A stretch of 63,524 bases of DNA from Caldilineaceae bacterium (GTDB lineage Bacteria > Chloroflexota > Anaerolineae > Caldilineales > Caldilineaceae). Location of the stretch: assembly GCA_023384495.1 (NCBI GenBank), contig JAHDWG010000001.1, forward strand, positions 1 through 63,524. The letters run 5' to 3'. Numbering within the stretch: the first letter of the stretch is position 1; the number at the start of each line of letters is the position of its first letter. Below, piece after piece: positions 48,093 to 56,392 of the stretch. A program made the position numbers and the translations under genes. A model generated the notes under the pieces. It was not told the origin of the DNA. It did no database searches and saw only the letters and a program-made list of their open reading frames with translations.

Positions 48093-48449
48093 TTACGATT
48101 CCGCTTCCTCGAGCAACCCGGAGTAGCCGAGAATCTGGTCTGACCATTTCTTGGCTTGCACCGAGAGCAGGGTGCGCTGGGCGGGATATTTCTGCGCCTC
48201 CGGCCACGCTTTGCGCCAGAGCGCGATCATGCGCTGAATGTCCACCAACTCGGTGGCCACTTCCGGTTCGGTCTCGGCGGCTGTCCACTCGATAAAATAG
48301 AGGCTTTCCGTTAGCATCTTGTCGACGATTGGATTGACTGGGTTGTGTCTCGCCGATGAAGCAACCCGCGCCAGATCAGCTGCAATGCTCCCGATCCGCG
48401 TAGCAAGCGGATATTGCACAAAGCGCTCACGTCTGTTACGAACGTTCAT
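48093..48449 (-). CDS. Small conserved-looking protein of unknown function
   Basis: 118 residues, helical and charged, without signal peptide. It begins at ATG 48449, overlapping the stop of the DUF5674-like gene (ATGA), so it is the last gene of the clpS-led minus-strand operon. SLYFIEWTAAETEPEVATEL and IQRMIALWRKAWPEAQKY are its most regular stretches. I do not recognise a family. Overlap with its partner suggests a two-protein unit. Confidence 0.6.
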   Translation of the reverse strand: MNVRNRRERFVQYPLATRIGSIAADLARVASSARHNPVNPIVDKMLTESLYFIEWTAAETEPEVATELVDIQRMIALWRKAWPEAQKYPAQRTLLSVQAKKWSDQILGYSGLLEEAES

Positions 48450-48787
48450 GGCAAAATGCCTCCCAACAGGCGCAGCGTGATCGACTCAACTTTCTCTCGA
48501 ATCTCCGGACTCTGGATCAACATGCTTCGATTGTTCAAGCGTGGACGAATGTTGATGAGCGATTCGAATTCAGTCTGTCGCCGGGCCGGATACCAGTTTG
48601 CGCCCCAAAGGTCGTCCTGTTCACTCCCTTGTTCCAGCAGCACTTCTTCACATTCGTAGTGCATCTCAGCGCCGCCTGCCAACATGCCGCGACGGATATC
48701 GACGACAATCTTGATCATGTCGCCATATTCGTTGAGCATCTCTTGCATCTGCTCGGTCGTCGCCGGCTCGGAAAGTAGATGGATCAT
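48446..48787 (-). CDS. DUF5674-like protein
   Basis: 113 residues. IKIVVDIRRGMLAGGAEMHY, then CEEVLLEQGSEQDDLWGANW, matches the pattern I recall for DUF5674, including the glycine-rich turn and the GS-Q-DLWGAN segment. No function is known. It starts one base after the stop of the molybdopterin-domain gene and overlaps the small gene that follows. Confidence 0.65.
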   Translation of the reverse strand: MIHLLSEPATTEQMQEMLNEYGDMIKIVVDIRRGMLAGGAEMHYECEEVLLEQGSEQDDLWGANWYPARRQTEFESLINIRPRLNNRSMLIQSPEIREKVESITLRLLGGILP

Positions 48788-48788
48788 G

Positions 48789-49274
48789 TTATGAGACTCG
48801 GATTTCCGCCACCCACTTGACCTGGCGGAGGGCGTCGTCGGTTTCGCTAGGCACGATCAGCCGCACCAGCCCCTGCGCCCGGGTAAGTTGCGCGCCGTCC
48901 ACCGTGTGGGCAAGGATGATGGGGCGTTCGGTCTGGGCAACCACCTCGGGCGCGTGGACCCGCGTCCCGAAGCCGTCGGCGCTCACCACATCGGCGTAGC
49001 GCCAGATGGCGCCCTGACCCAACAGGCGCGCCAGCAAATCGACGAGGCGCACGCCGGTGAAGGTAAAGGGACCCGAGACACCGTGCCCCGTGCTGATGAT
49101 ATAGCAGCCACCTACGGATACGGTTGGCAGCCTACGCAGCGTTTCCAGATCGACGGTTTGCGGTGACGCAGCGCCCTGGTAAATAAGCAGGGCTGCATCA
49201 TCGGTGGGGGGCGTCGGGTTGGGCTCATGTGGGTGGCCGTGCAGCCACGCTGGCTCGGCGTGTGTGGTCATCAC
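48789..49274 (-). CDS. Molybdopterin-dependent oxidoreductase-like domain protein
   Basis: 161 residues. The segment [34 protein letters not shown] and [20 protein letters not shown] resembles the sulfite-oxidase-type molybdopterin-binding fold (Oxidored_molyb). The conserved cofactor-binding Cys near the centre of true sulfite oxidases is not obvious, so it may be a non-enzymatic relative. It overlaps the clpS stop by four bases. Confidence 0.65.
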   Translation of the reverse strand: MMTTHAEPAWLHGHPHEPNPTPPTDDAALLIYQGAASPQTVDLETLRRLPTVSVGGCYIISTGHGVSGPFTFTGVRLVDLLARLLGQGAIWRYADVVSADGFGTRVHAPEVVAQTERPIILAHTVDGAQLTRAQGLVRLIVPSETDDALRQVKWVAEIRVS

Positions 49275-49588
49275 TCGTTTGGCTCCAGGCTAAAGGTGAG
49301 GGGAAAGCCGTCCATACGGGCGTGGGCATGGGCAACCGTAGTCAGCTTTTCTGCTTCAGGCCGCGGGCGCACGACCACGACCGCGATCTCTTCGTGATGC
49401 GCCGTCCACGCAATGTGGTCGGCCAACTCCTCCGACAAAAGGAAGACGCGCACAAGCATCCGCACCACATAATTGTAGGGGGTGACGTCGTCGTTGTGGA
49501 TGAGGACGCGGTAGAGCGGCGCCTGTCGCAGATCGTCCGTTTCCTCAACGTCGGGGTCGATAGCTGGGGCAATGGCTGGCGTCAACAT
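49271..49588 (-). CDS. clpS: ATP-dependent Clp protease adaptor ClpS
   Basis: 105 residues from ATG 49588; earlier ATGs at 49624 and 49648 would add an unlikely N-terminal tail. The N-degron pocket pattern is seen: [32 protein letters not shown] and the C-terminal [10 protein letters not shown]. ClpS hands proteins with destabilising N-terminal residues to ClpAP or ClpCP. No clp gene is next to it. It heads a four-gene minus-strand unit. Confidence 0.88.
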   Translation of the reverse strand: MLTPAIAPAIDPDVEETDDLRQAPLYRVLIHNDDVTPYNYVVRMLVRVFLLSEELADHIAWTAHHEEIAVVVVRPRPEAEKLTTVAHAHARMDGFPLTFSLEPNE

Positions 49589-49794
49589 GGTGGGTTGCAC
49601 TCTCGGGTCAGCGCGGCTTTGCATAGGCCGATTGTACCACAATTGCATATACAGCTTGAAAACAGCGCTTCGCTTCGCGCCTATCCGCAGATGATTGCAG
49701 GCGCTGATTCACCGCTTGGCGGCGCTCTGAGCAGTCGGATTGATGGGTTGAAACTGACACATTTGGCGTGCGCCTATTCATGAATTATTTCTGG

Positions 49795-49823
49795 TTGACA
49801 GCAGCGATGTTGGATGCTATACT
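49795..49823 (+). promoter_or_regulatory. Strong promoter of the sugar-uptake operon
   Basis: TTGACA (49795-49800), 17-bp spacer ending TGC, TATACT (49818-49823). The -35 is perfect consensus and the TGn makes an extended -10. The leader to ATG 49916 is about 85 bases. Confidence 0.8.
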
Positions 49824-49915
49824 GCTGCCACCGAATCGCTAAAGATACCAACCGGCGCCTGCGGGCGCATCACTTCGCTGAGCACTTGTCAACAAGTTGC
49901 GGAGGATCTCTGCTC

Positions 49916-50851
49916 ATGACCGCTGCTGCATTGCCGGCTCGGAAGAATCGGTTTGGCCTTCGCACCCGTGAAGCCATTGCCGGCTATCTATTCCTTCTGC
50001 CGTGGATCATCGGGCTTATTCTTTTTGTGGCTGGCCCGATGTTGAGTTCGGCGTACCTCAGCTTCACCCGCTATGACATCGTCAACACGCCCAAGTGGGT
50101 AGGGCTAGGCAACTATACCGAAATCTTCACCAAAGATCGCCTCTTTTGGCCCTCGATGATGTTGACCTTTCGGTATGCGCTGATCGTGGTTCCCCTGTCG
50201 CTGATCGGCTCGTTGTTGGCCGCGTTGTTGCTCAATCAGGGGCTGCGCGCCACCGCCTTCTTTCGCACGCTCTTCTTTTTGCCCCACCTGACCCCGATTG
50301 TGGCCGCCGCCGTGCTCTGGGGGTGGATGTTCAACCCCGATGTCGGGCCAGTCAACCACTTTATCCGTACGATGACCGGGGGCGATTGGGCGCCGAAATG
50401 GTTCCGCGACCCAAACTGGGCCATGACAGGGCTGATCATCATGGCGATGTGGGGGGCCATCGGCGGCAACACCATGATCATCTTCCTGGCCGGCTTGCAG
50501 GGCGTGCCGCAGGAGTTGTATGAGGCGGCATCGATTGACGGCGCCGGTATGTGGGCCAAGTTCCGCAATGTGACGTTGCCCATGCTCACGCCCACCATTT
50601 TCTTCAACATGGTTTTGGGGATCATTGGCGCCCTCAGAGTCTTTGCGGCGGCTTTTATCGCCACGGAAGGGGGGCCGGCCTATGCCACTTGGTTTTACGC
50701 CTTGCACATCTATACCCGTGCATTCAAATACTTTGAGATGGGGTATGCGTCGGCGCTGGCCTGGATCTTCTTCTTTATCATGTTCTTCTTTACCTACATC
50801 CAGTTCCGGGCGTCCAAGCGCTGGGTTTATTATGCCGGGGAGGTGGACTAA
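49916..50851 (+). CDS. Carbohydrate ABC transporter permease, MalF type
   Basis: 311 residues, six membrane helices. AIAGYLFLLPWIIGLILFVA is the N-terminal helix; the EAA loop that contacts the ATPase is ELYEAASIDGAGMWAKFRNV. CUT1 sugar permeases work in pairs with a MalG-type partner, here the next gene. GGAGG precedes the ATG by about ten bases. No ATPase gene is in the operon; a shared MsmK-type ATPase elsewhere is likely. Confidence 0.94.
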   Translation: MTAAALPARKNRFGLRTREAIAGYLFLLPWIIGLILFVAGPMLSSAYLSFTRYDIVNTPKWVGLGNYTEIFTKDRLFWPSMMLTFRYALIVVPLSLIGSLLAALLLNQGLRATAFFRTLFFLPHLTPIVAAAVLWGWMFNPDVGPVNHFIRTMTGGDWAPKWFRDPNWAMTGLIIMAMWGAIGGNTMIIFLAGLQGVPQELYEAASIDGAGMWAKFRNVTLPMLTPTIFFNMVLGIIGALRVFAAAFIATEGGPAYATWFYALHIYTRAFKYFEMGYASALAWIFFFIMFFFTYIQFRASKRWVYYAGEVD

Positions 50852-51765
50852 TGGCTGGTGAAATCCTCACCGAACGGACAACCCGTGGGTTGAACTTGCC
50901 GTCGGTACGCTCGGCCCGTCTGCAACGGTTGCTAGGGCGTGGCGTCCTGTATGTGGTTGCAATCGGCTCGTCGACCCTGTTCATGATCCCCTTTGTGTGG
51001 ACGATTTTGTCATCGCTCAAGACCCCATCCGAGTTGTTCCTCTACCCCCCCACTTGGTTGCCGGCCAGACCACAGCCACAAAACTATGCCGAGGTTTTTA
51101 ATCGGGTGACATTCGGTCTTTGGCTATGGAACTCTTTCTTTGTCTCGCTGGTGTCGACGATTGGTTCGGTTGTTTCGGCGGCGCTGGTCGGCTATTCGTT
51201 TGCGCGTTTTCGCTACCCTGGGCGCAATCTCCTCTTTATCATTACGTTGAGCACTATGATGCTCCCCATCGAGGTAACCCTGATCCCCCTCTATTTGCTC
51301 TTTGCCAAAATCGGCTGGCTCGACAGCTTCAAGCCGTTGATTGTGCCCAGCTTCTTTGGCGGCGGCGCATTTCTGATCTTCCTCATGCGACAGTTCTTTA
51401 TGACCATCCCCATGGACCTGGATGAGGCGGCCCGCATTGATGGCGCCGGCTATCTGCGCATCTTCGCCCAGATCCTGATGCCGCTTTCGATCCCGGCTCT
51501 GGCCACCGCGGCGATTCTCACCTTTATGGGTGAATGGAACTCGTTCATCTATCCATTCATCTTCCTCAACAACAAGGCGCTCTACACCGTCGCGGTGGGT
51601 ATCCGTTACTTCCAGCAGGTGGCGGGCGTGGCTGATTCCATGGAGCACAAAGAGCACCTGCTCATGGCGGCCAGCGTGATGATGACGGCGCCGATCATTT
51701 TGGTCTTCTTTGTGGCGCAGCGCTATTTTGTGCGTGGCATCGTCATGTCGGGGATTAAGGGATAA
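50851..51765 (+). CDS. Carbohydrate ABC transporter permease, MalG type
   Basis: 304 residues. The ATG overlaps the preceding stop by one base (TAATG), with GGGGAGGTGG as ribosome site. The EAA loop is DLDEAARIDGAGYLRIFAQI, followed by MPLSIPALATAAILTFMGEW. It pairs with the upstream permease to form the channel. The 160-bp gap to the binding-protein gene has no terminator I can see. Confidence 0.94.
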   Translation: MAGEILTERTTRGLNLPSVRSARLQRLLGRGVLYVVAIGSSTLFMIPFVWTILSSLKTPSELFLYPPTWLPARPQPQNYAEVFNRVTFGLWLWNSFFVSLVSTIGSVVSAALVGYSFARFRYPGRNLLFIITLSTMMLPIEVTLIPLYLLFAKIGWLDSFKPLIVPSFFGGGAFLIFLMRQFFMTIPMDLDEAARIDGAGYLRIFAQILMPLSIPALATAAILTFMGEWNSFIYPFIFLNNKALYTVAVGIRYFQQVAGVADSMEHKEHLLMAASVMMTAPIILVFFVAQRYFVRGIVMSGIKG

Positions 51766-51926
51766 CATTCACATCGCTTGTCAGTCGAAAATGTGCAAAC
51801 CGTCCGTTGGGCTTGGACAAAATCATACGTTGCGTCCGCCGCGCTGATGAGCCAATCTGTCTTTGCTCCTCAATCCGTTGAACCAAAACCAGTGACCTTC
51901 CAGAGTGACAAAGGAGAAATCAAGCT

Positions 51927-53261
51927 ATGTTCAAGAATACCACCATCAGCCGCCGCCGCTTTCTGATCGGCTCGTCCGCCGTGATGGCGGGTGCGGCATT
52001 GGCCGCCTGCGCCCCCGCGGCCGCGCCACAGACAGGGCAGGCCGGCGAAGCCGCCCAGGCCCCCTCGTCCGATGTGATCACACTGGTCTTCCACTCGCGC
52101 CTGGGCTCCCACGCCGACTGGCACAAGTCGCGCGTCCCGCTGTTCGAAGAGCAGAACCCCGGCCTCAAGCTGGAAATTGATGAGCTGCCCGGCAACGAAA
52201 TGTATACCAAAATCTATGCCCTGGCCGCGTCTGGCACTGCCGGCGATGTCTGCTGGACGTACCTCAACAATCCACCGGAGCACAAGGCCAAGGGTGTTAT
52301 GATCTCGCTGGACGACATCATCGAGGCCAAGGGGTTTGATACCTCGGTCTTCTGGCCCTCGATCATGGATACGCTCACCCTCGACGGCCAGGTGCATGCG
52401 ATCCCCAATCACGGTCACTTTGGCACCGTTGTCTACTACTACAACAAGACCATGTACGAAGAGGCGGGCCTGGAAATTCCCAGCCCCGAATGGACGGTGG
52501 ACGACCTGGTGGAGCGCTCGGTGGCCCTGACAGAGGCGCCGGAAATCTGGGGCTTCCGCGCCAGCGGTGGCGGCCAGGAGCACATTCCTTCGTATCTGCG
52601 CACCTTTGGCGGTGACCTGCTCAATGAAGAGGGCACCCAATGTCTGCTGCTCGAAGAAGGTTCGGTGCAGGCGTTGCGTTGGCTCTATGACCTGATGGAG
52701 ACGCACAAAGCCGACCCCTGCCTCTGCGGCGACCAACAGCGCGAAAATTTCACGGCGGGTAAAGTCGGCTCCTTTAACACCACACCGGGCCTGATCGCCG
52801 AGTTCCGCAATGTGACTGACTGGCCTTTTGAGTGGGACGCTACGATTGGGCCGCTGGGCCCCAATGGGCTGCGCGGTTCGCAGGTGTCGGGCGCGGCCTT
52901 CTGCATCACCGGCAACTCCAAACACCCGTTTGAGGCCTTCCAGGTCCTCGATTTCTACTCGACCAAAGAAGATGGCATCGAGCATGTCTATGGCGGCGCG
53001 GGCAGCCCCGGCGTCCGCTTCGATGTCTGGGAAGATCCACGGCTCAACGAGATTCACCCCATCTACAAGCTCTGCCTGGAATATTGGCCCGAGGGTCCCG
53101 CCGGGTGGCACCGCCCGGCCAATGCCCGTGTCTCTGAGTTCATCGACACCATGAACAACAACCTTCAGGGCATCTGGACAGGCCAGGTCAGCTTTGAGCA
53201 GGGCATTGAGCAGACCTACGAACTGTGCCAGGAAGTGCTGGACAAGGATTCGCTGCTGTAG
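51927..53261 (+). CDS. Sugar ABC transporter substrate-binding protein, Tat lipoprotein
   Basis: 444 residues. The signal SRRRFLIGSSAV has the Tat twin-arginine motif and ends in a LAAC lipobox, so it is exported folded and lipid-anchored. The mature part fits the SBP_bac_1 family (LVFHSRLGSHADWHKSRVPL, DDIIEAKGFDTSVFWPSIMD). It binds the substrate for the two permeases. AAAGGAGAAATC precedes the ATG. A 70-nt hairpin lies after the stop and may stabilise its message. Confidence 0.92.
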   Translation: MFKNTTISRRRFLIGSSAVMAGAALAACAPAAAPQTGQAGEAAQAPSSDVITLVFHSRLGSHADWHKSRVPLFEEQNPGLKLEIDELPGNEMYTKIYALAASGTAGDVCWTYLNNPPEHKAKGVMISLDDIIEAKGFDTSVFWPSIMDTLTLDGQVHAIPNHGHFGTVVYYYNKTMYEEAGLEIPSPEWTVDDLVERSVALTEAPEIWGFRASGGGQEHIPSYLRTFGGDLLNEEGTQCLLLEEGSVQALRWLYDLMETHKADPCLCGDQQRENFTAGKVGSFNTTPGLIAEFRNVTDWPFEWDATIGPLGPNGLRGSQVSGAAFCITGNSKHPFEAFQVLDFYSTKEDGIEHVYGGAGSPGVRFDVWEDPRLNEIHPIYKLCLEYWPEGPAGWHRPANARVSEFIDTMNNNLQGIWTGQVSFEQGIEQTYELCQEVLDKDSLL

Positions 53262-53314
53262 CGGAAACGGGTTGAACCCGGCCATTTTGAGCGGCCGTTT
53301 GTCTATAGAACTGT

Positions 53315-53384
53315 AAATCCGGTGGGGAAGATGATGGTTCGGCCAGATTGCCCCGGCCATGCCAACACCTTCATCACCGGATTT
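53315..53384 (+). promoter_or_regulatory. 70-nt stem-loop between the binding-protein and dehydratase-like genes
   Basis: The outer arms AAATCCGGTG and CACCGGATTT (53315-53324, 53375-53384) are perfect, and pairing continues inwards to GGCC/GGCC around the loop 53345-53354. About 25 of 30 positions pair (some G-U). The last arm runs into TTTTTT. It ends 18 bases before the next ATG, covering or adjoining the ribosome site. It may be a leaky terminator or mRNA stabiliser. Confidence 0.75.
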
Positions 53385-53402
53385 TTTCTGGAAGGAATTC
53401 CT

Positions 53403-54554
53403 ATGAAGATCGCCAACATTGCCGTCCAGACTTTTCGCTATCGCAGCAACACGGTGCGCGATTCTGAAGGTCATGGCCACCCCGGCCCCGAGCACGACGC
53501 GGCCCAGTCGCTCGTCACCATCACCACCGACGATGGCGCGTCCGGTTATTGCTTTGGCAACCTCCCCAAAGGGCCGCTGGAAAACGCCGTCAAACCCGCG
53601 GTGCTGGGCAAAGACCCCTTCTACCGTGAAAAGATCTGGCATGAGCTCAAGGAGCGGCAGCGGCTCAACCTGGCGACGCTGCCCGACCGCATCCTCACCG
53701 CCGTCGATATGGCGCTGTGGGACCTGGCTGGCCGCGCCCTGGGGCAACCTGTGCACAAGCTGTTGGGCGCCACGCGCGACAAGGCGCCCGCCTACGCCAG
53801 CACCATGTGCGGCGACGACCTGCCCAATGGGCTGGCTACGCCCGAAGACTACGCCAACTTTGCCATCTGGTGTGTCAAAGAGCGCGGCTACCCCTCGTAC
53901 AAGCTCCACACCTGGCAGCCCCCCTACCCCAACGCGCCAAGCGTCAAGCGCGACCTGGCCGCCTGCGCGGCAGTGCGCGAGGCCCTCGGCCCCGATGTGC
54001 CCCTGATGCTCGACCCATTTCACTACTACAGCCGTGAAGAGGCGCTCGCCCTGGCCAAAGGGTTGGAGAAGCTCGACTACTATTGGATGGAAGAGCCGAT
54101 GGATGAGCACAGCATGTCGTCGTATGTATGGCTCTGCGAGAATACATCGCTCCCCATCTGCGGACCAGAGACGGCTGAGGGCAAGATGTACGTGCGCGCC
54201 GAGTGGATCAAGGCCGGCGCCTGCGACCTCACGCGCGGCGGTGTGTGGGATGTAGGCGGCATCACCCCGCTCATGAAGATCGCTCACCTGGCCGAAGCCT
54301 TTGGCATGCGCATGGAGGTGCATGGCGGTGGAGTAGGCAATCTGCATGTGCTCTGCGCTATGGCGACGCCGGGCGAATTCTACGAACGCGGGCTGTTGCA
54401 CCCATTCATCGACTACGAAGCCGTTCCCGAGTGGCTCAACAAGCGCGACGACCCGATGGACGAACAGGGCTTTGTGCATGTCTCGCAGGCGCCGGGGTTG
54501 GGACAAGATATTAACTTTGACTACATTCGTGACAATCTGATTGAGGCTTATTGA
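53403..54554 (+). CDS. Enolase-superfamily enzyme (mandelate racemase/muconate lactonizing type), 1
   Basis: 383 residues from ATG 53403 with GGAAGGAATTCCT upstream. Key residues: K167-x-H169 in SYKLHTW, metal ligands Asp204 (MLDPFHYY), Glu230 (WMEEP) and Glu256 (GPETAEG), and catalytic His307 (MEVHGGG). K-x-H with His at the seventh strand marks acid-sugar dehydratases rather than the enolase or MLE branches. It follows the sugar-uptake genes on the same strand, so its likely substrate is the imported compound or a derivative. The exact acid sugar is unknown. Confidence 0.85.
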   Translation: MKIANIAVQTFRYRSNTVRDSEGHGHPGPEHDAAQSLVTITTDDGASGYCFGNLPKGPLENAVKPAVLGKDPFYREKIWHELKERQRLNLATLPDRILTAVDMALWDLAGRALGQPVHKLLGATRDKAPAYASTMCGDDLPNGLATPEDYANFAIWCVKERGYPSYKLHTWQPPYPNAPSVKRDLAACAAVREALGPDVPLMLDPFHYYSREEALALAKGLEKLDYYWMEEPMDEHSMSSYVWLCENTSLPICGPETAEGKMYVRAEWIKAGACDLTRGGVWDVGGITPLMKIAHLAEAFGMRMEVHGGGVGNLHVLCAMATPGEFYERGLLHPFIDYEAVPEWLNKRDDPMDEQGFVHVSQAPGLGQDINFDYIRDNLIEAY

Positions 54555-54563
54555 CCATCGCCA

Positions 54564-54594
54564 GGTGCGTGGCGCGTTTGAGGCGCGACGCACC
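54564..54594. terminator. Hairpin between convergent genes
   Basis: GGTGCGTGGCGC (54564-54575) pairs with its complement ending at 54594, with one mismatch. It lies between convergent genes and could end both transcripts. It has no T-tract. Confidence 0.45.
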
Positions 54595-54598
54595 CATT

Positions 54599-54630
54599 CT
54601 CAATTGGTGGGTGCACTCAATTGGTGGGTG
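54599..54630. repeat. Two-copy 17-bp tandem repeat
   Basis: CTCAATTGGTGGGTG occurs at 54599-54613 and 54616-54630. It is short and follows the hairpin at 54564; no function is evident. Confidence 0.6.
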
Positions 54631-54672
54631 TACCGTTCAACGTGATTGTCGCGCGTCTCGGATTTGGGGGCG

Positions 54673-55932
54673 CTATCGCCGCCACGCCATCTTCTCAAAA
54701 AACCAAAGGGGCAGCACGTCGGCGTCCACCACTTTGCGTACGTTGCTGCCGTCGGCCTTTGCAACGTGGATGCCCCACTGCCCATCTCGGTCGCTGCGGA
54801 AGGCAATCCACTGCCCGTCCGGGCTCCAGACGGGCAGACCGTCGCTGGAGGGATTGGTGGTGACGCGTACTTTGTTGCTGCCGTCGACGCCGATCACATA
54901 GACCTCGAAGTTGCCATCCTCTTTGCTGATGTAGGCGATGCGCTCGCCATCAGGACTCCACGCGGGCTGCCCATCGCTGGCGCCCGTGGTGAGCCGTTTG
55001 CGCGCATTGGCGTTGTTGCTGTCGGCGTCGATGATCCAGAGCCCACAACCGCCCCCGACGCACGCTCGATGTACGATCTGATTGTCGACCGGGCTCCAGG
55101 CCGGATACTCGCCTTTCGTCAGGCCGCGAATCCCCATACCGTCGGTGCGGAACACATACAACATGTCCCCGCCGTTGGCTACCATCCGGTCACCACCTGG
55201 GCTGAAGCTTGGATAGGCGCCGCCAGGGACCACCAGCCTCGCGCGCGAAAAATCAGCATCCATGATCCAAATGCCCGTCTTATCGGCGGCTTCGGGAGGC
55301 CAGGCAAAGTAGGCGATCTGTTTGCCATCGGCGCTCACGGCGATCTCTGTGCGCCAGTTGGCCACGCGCTTGTTTTCACCGGTTGCAAAATCATATTCCC
55401 ACAGCTCCCAGCGCCTGGCTTCGTCATTAGCGGCGCTGTAGAGCAAGCGCCCACTCAGCTCGCCGGGGCGGATGGCGGATGCGCCGGCCGCGGGCGCGCT
55501 TCCTGCTGCCGGCGAGGCTGTCACTGTGGCGCTGGCGGCAGGCTCGGTGGCCGCCACGACGGCGATCACCGGTAACGCGCTTGCTTCGCCGTCCAACTGC
55601 ACCAACGGCGCTGAGATCCACCCCACCTGACCGTCGGTGAGCGCAATCCGGATCCAGGCGCCGGTGGCATTGCGCCCGGTCGCTGTGAAGCGATCACCCT
55701 CTCGGGCTACGCTGATGACGTCATACTCGGTTCCTGGTCCACGGCGTATGTTCACCGCCGGACGGTTCACCGCCAGCGATAGTGTCGCTTGCGGCGCGCT
55801 GGCCTGACGTACCTGGAGAATTTCAATCGTTGCGCGCGCGGATTTTGTGCTGGTGATGAACCAGGCAAGGGTCAGCGCAGCGAGCATAAAGAGGAGGGTA
55901 AAGAGCCAATAGGTAGTGGATGTGCGAGGCAT
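54673..55932 (-). CDS. SH3-like plus WD40/TolB-like beta-propeller protein
   Basis: 419 residues. One N-terminal membrane helix (WLFTLLFMLAALTLAWFI) is followed by a bacterial SH3-like domain (VNIRRGPGTEYDVISVAREG), an Ala/Pro-rich linker, and then a PD40/TolB-type propeller with repeats ending in AWSPDGERIAYIS, VWSPDGQWIAFRS and similar. It is probably anchored with the propeller outside, as a binding or sensing scaffold. It is convergent with the dehydratase-like gene. Confidence 0.82.
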   Translation of the reverse strand: MPRTSTTYWLFTLLFMLAALTLAWFITSTKSARATIEILQVRQASAPQATLSLAVNRPAVNIRRGPGTEYDVISVAREGDRFTATGRNATGAWIRIALTDGQVGWISAPLVQLDGEASALPVIAVVAATEPAASATVTASPAAGSAPAAGASAIRPGELSGRLLYSAANDEARRWELWEYDFATGENKRVANWRTEIAVSADGKQIAYFAWPPEAADKTGIWIMDADFSRARLVVPGGAYPSFSPGGDRMVANGGDMLYVFRTDGMGIRGLTKGEYPAWSPVDNQIVHRACVGGGCGLWIIDADSNNANARKRLTTGASDGQPAWSPDGERIAYISKEDGNFEVYVIGVDGSNKVRVTTNPSSDGLPVWSPDGQWIAFRSDRDGQWGIHVAKADGSNVRKVVDADVLPLWFFEKMAWRR

Positions 55933-55990
55933 AGCGATTTTGGTCCTGATCTGGTGGCCGACGCCTGTGTTTTATCTTTACAGATCCTCC

Positions 55991-56074
55991 AACGCAAAGA
56001 TGGGCAGGTGCAAAGACGCCAAGCGGTTGGTCGAGCCTCTTCTTTGCGTCTCTGCATCTTTGCGCCATTGCGTT
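55991..56074. repeat. CTTTGCGTC-type inverted repeat
   Basis: The left part carries AACGCAAAGATG, GTGCAAAGACGCC; the right part has TTCTTTGCGTC, CATCTTTGCGCC, CATTGCGTT. A related fragment (CGGCTTTGCGCCTTTGCGTT) lies at 60040-60060. These belong to the class of short CTTTGCG-type dispersed dyads. Confidence 0.55.
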
Positions 56075-56256
56075 AACAGTGCAAAAAAACATAGAAGGCT
56101 GCGAACGCCGGAGTGGTGATTTATAAAAAGGGATACGTTCTCGGCGGTGCGCTCAAGCTCACCTGTACGCGTTGTAAAGTATACTTGCCGATATGAGGCT
56201 GATCATCCGACAAACTACGTATTTTTGCTGACAATTTCCCAACAATTGGCAATCGA

Positions 56257-56288
56257 TTGGCGCCCTGCATTGAATGGGTTACAATGCA
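56257..56288 (+). promoter_or_regulatory. Promoter with overlapping palindromic operator
   Basis: TTGGCG (56257-56262), 17-bp spacer, TACAAT (56280-56285). A palindrome TGCATTG (56266-56272) to CAATGCA (56282-56288), spacer 9 bases, covers the -10. A repressor bound there would block this promoter of the FAD-dependent oxidoreductase gene. Confidence 0.55.
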
Positions 56289-56392
56289 GAACGCTTCACG
56301 ATCCCAATGACCCCATGAGCCTGAATCACCCTCGATTACCCCGGTGTTGATGAACAATCCAGGGTATTATGGACAGAGAAAGGATAACGCCT

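Larger units (their letters stand above)
55933..56392. other. Divergent intergenic region
   Basis: 460 bp. It holds a CTTTGCGTC-type dyad repeat (55991-56074), a promoter (56257-56285) and an overlapping palindrome. No gene. Confidence 0.5.

Noticed and set aside
51870-54593. Very long open frame on the minus strand
   Set aside because: It lies opposite the binding-protein and dehydratase-like genes, which have clear family motifs. High GC leaves long antisense frames open.
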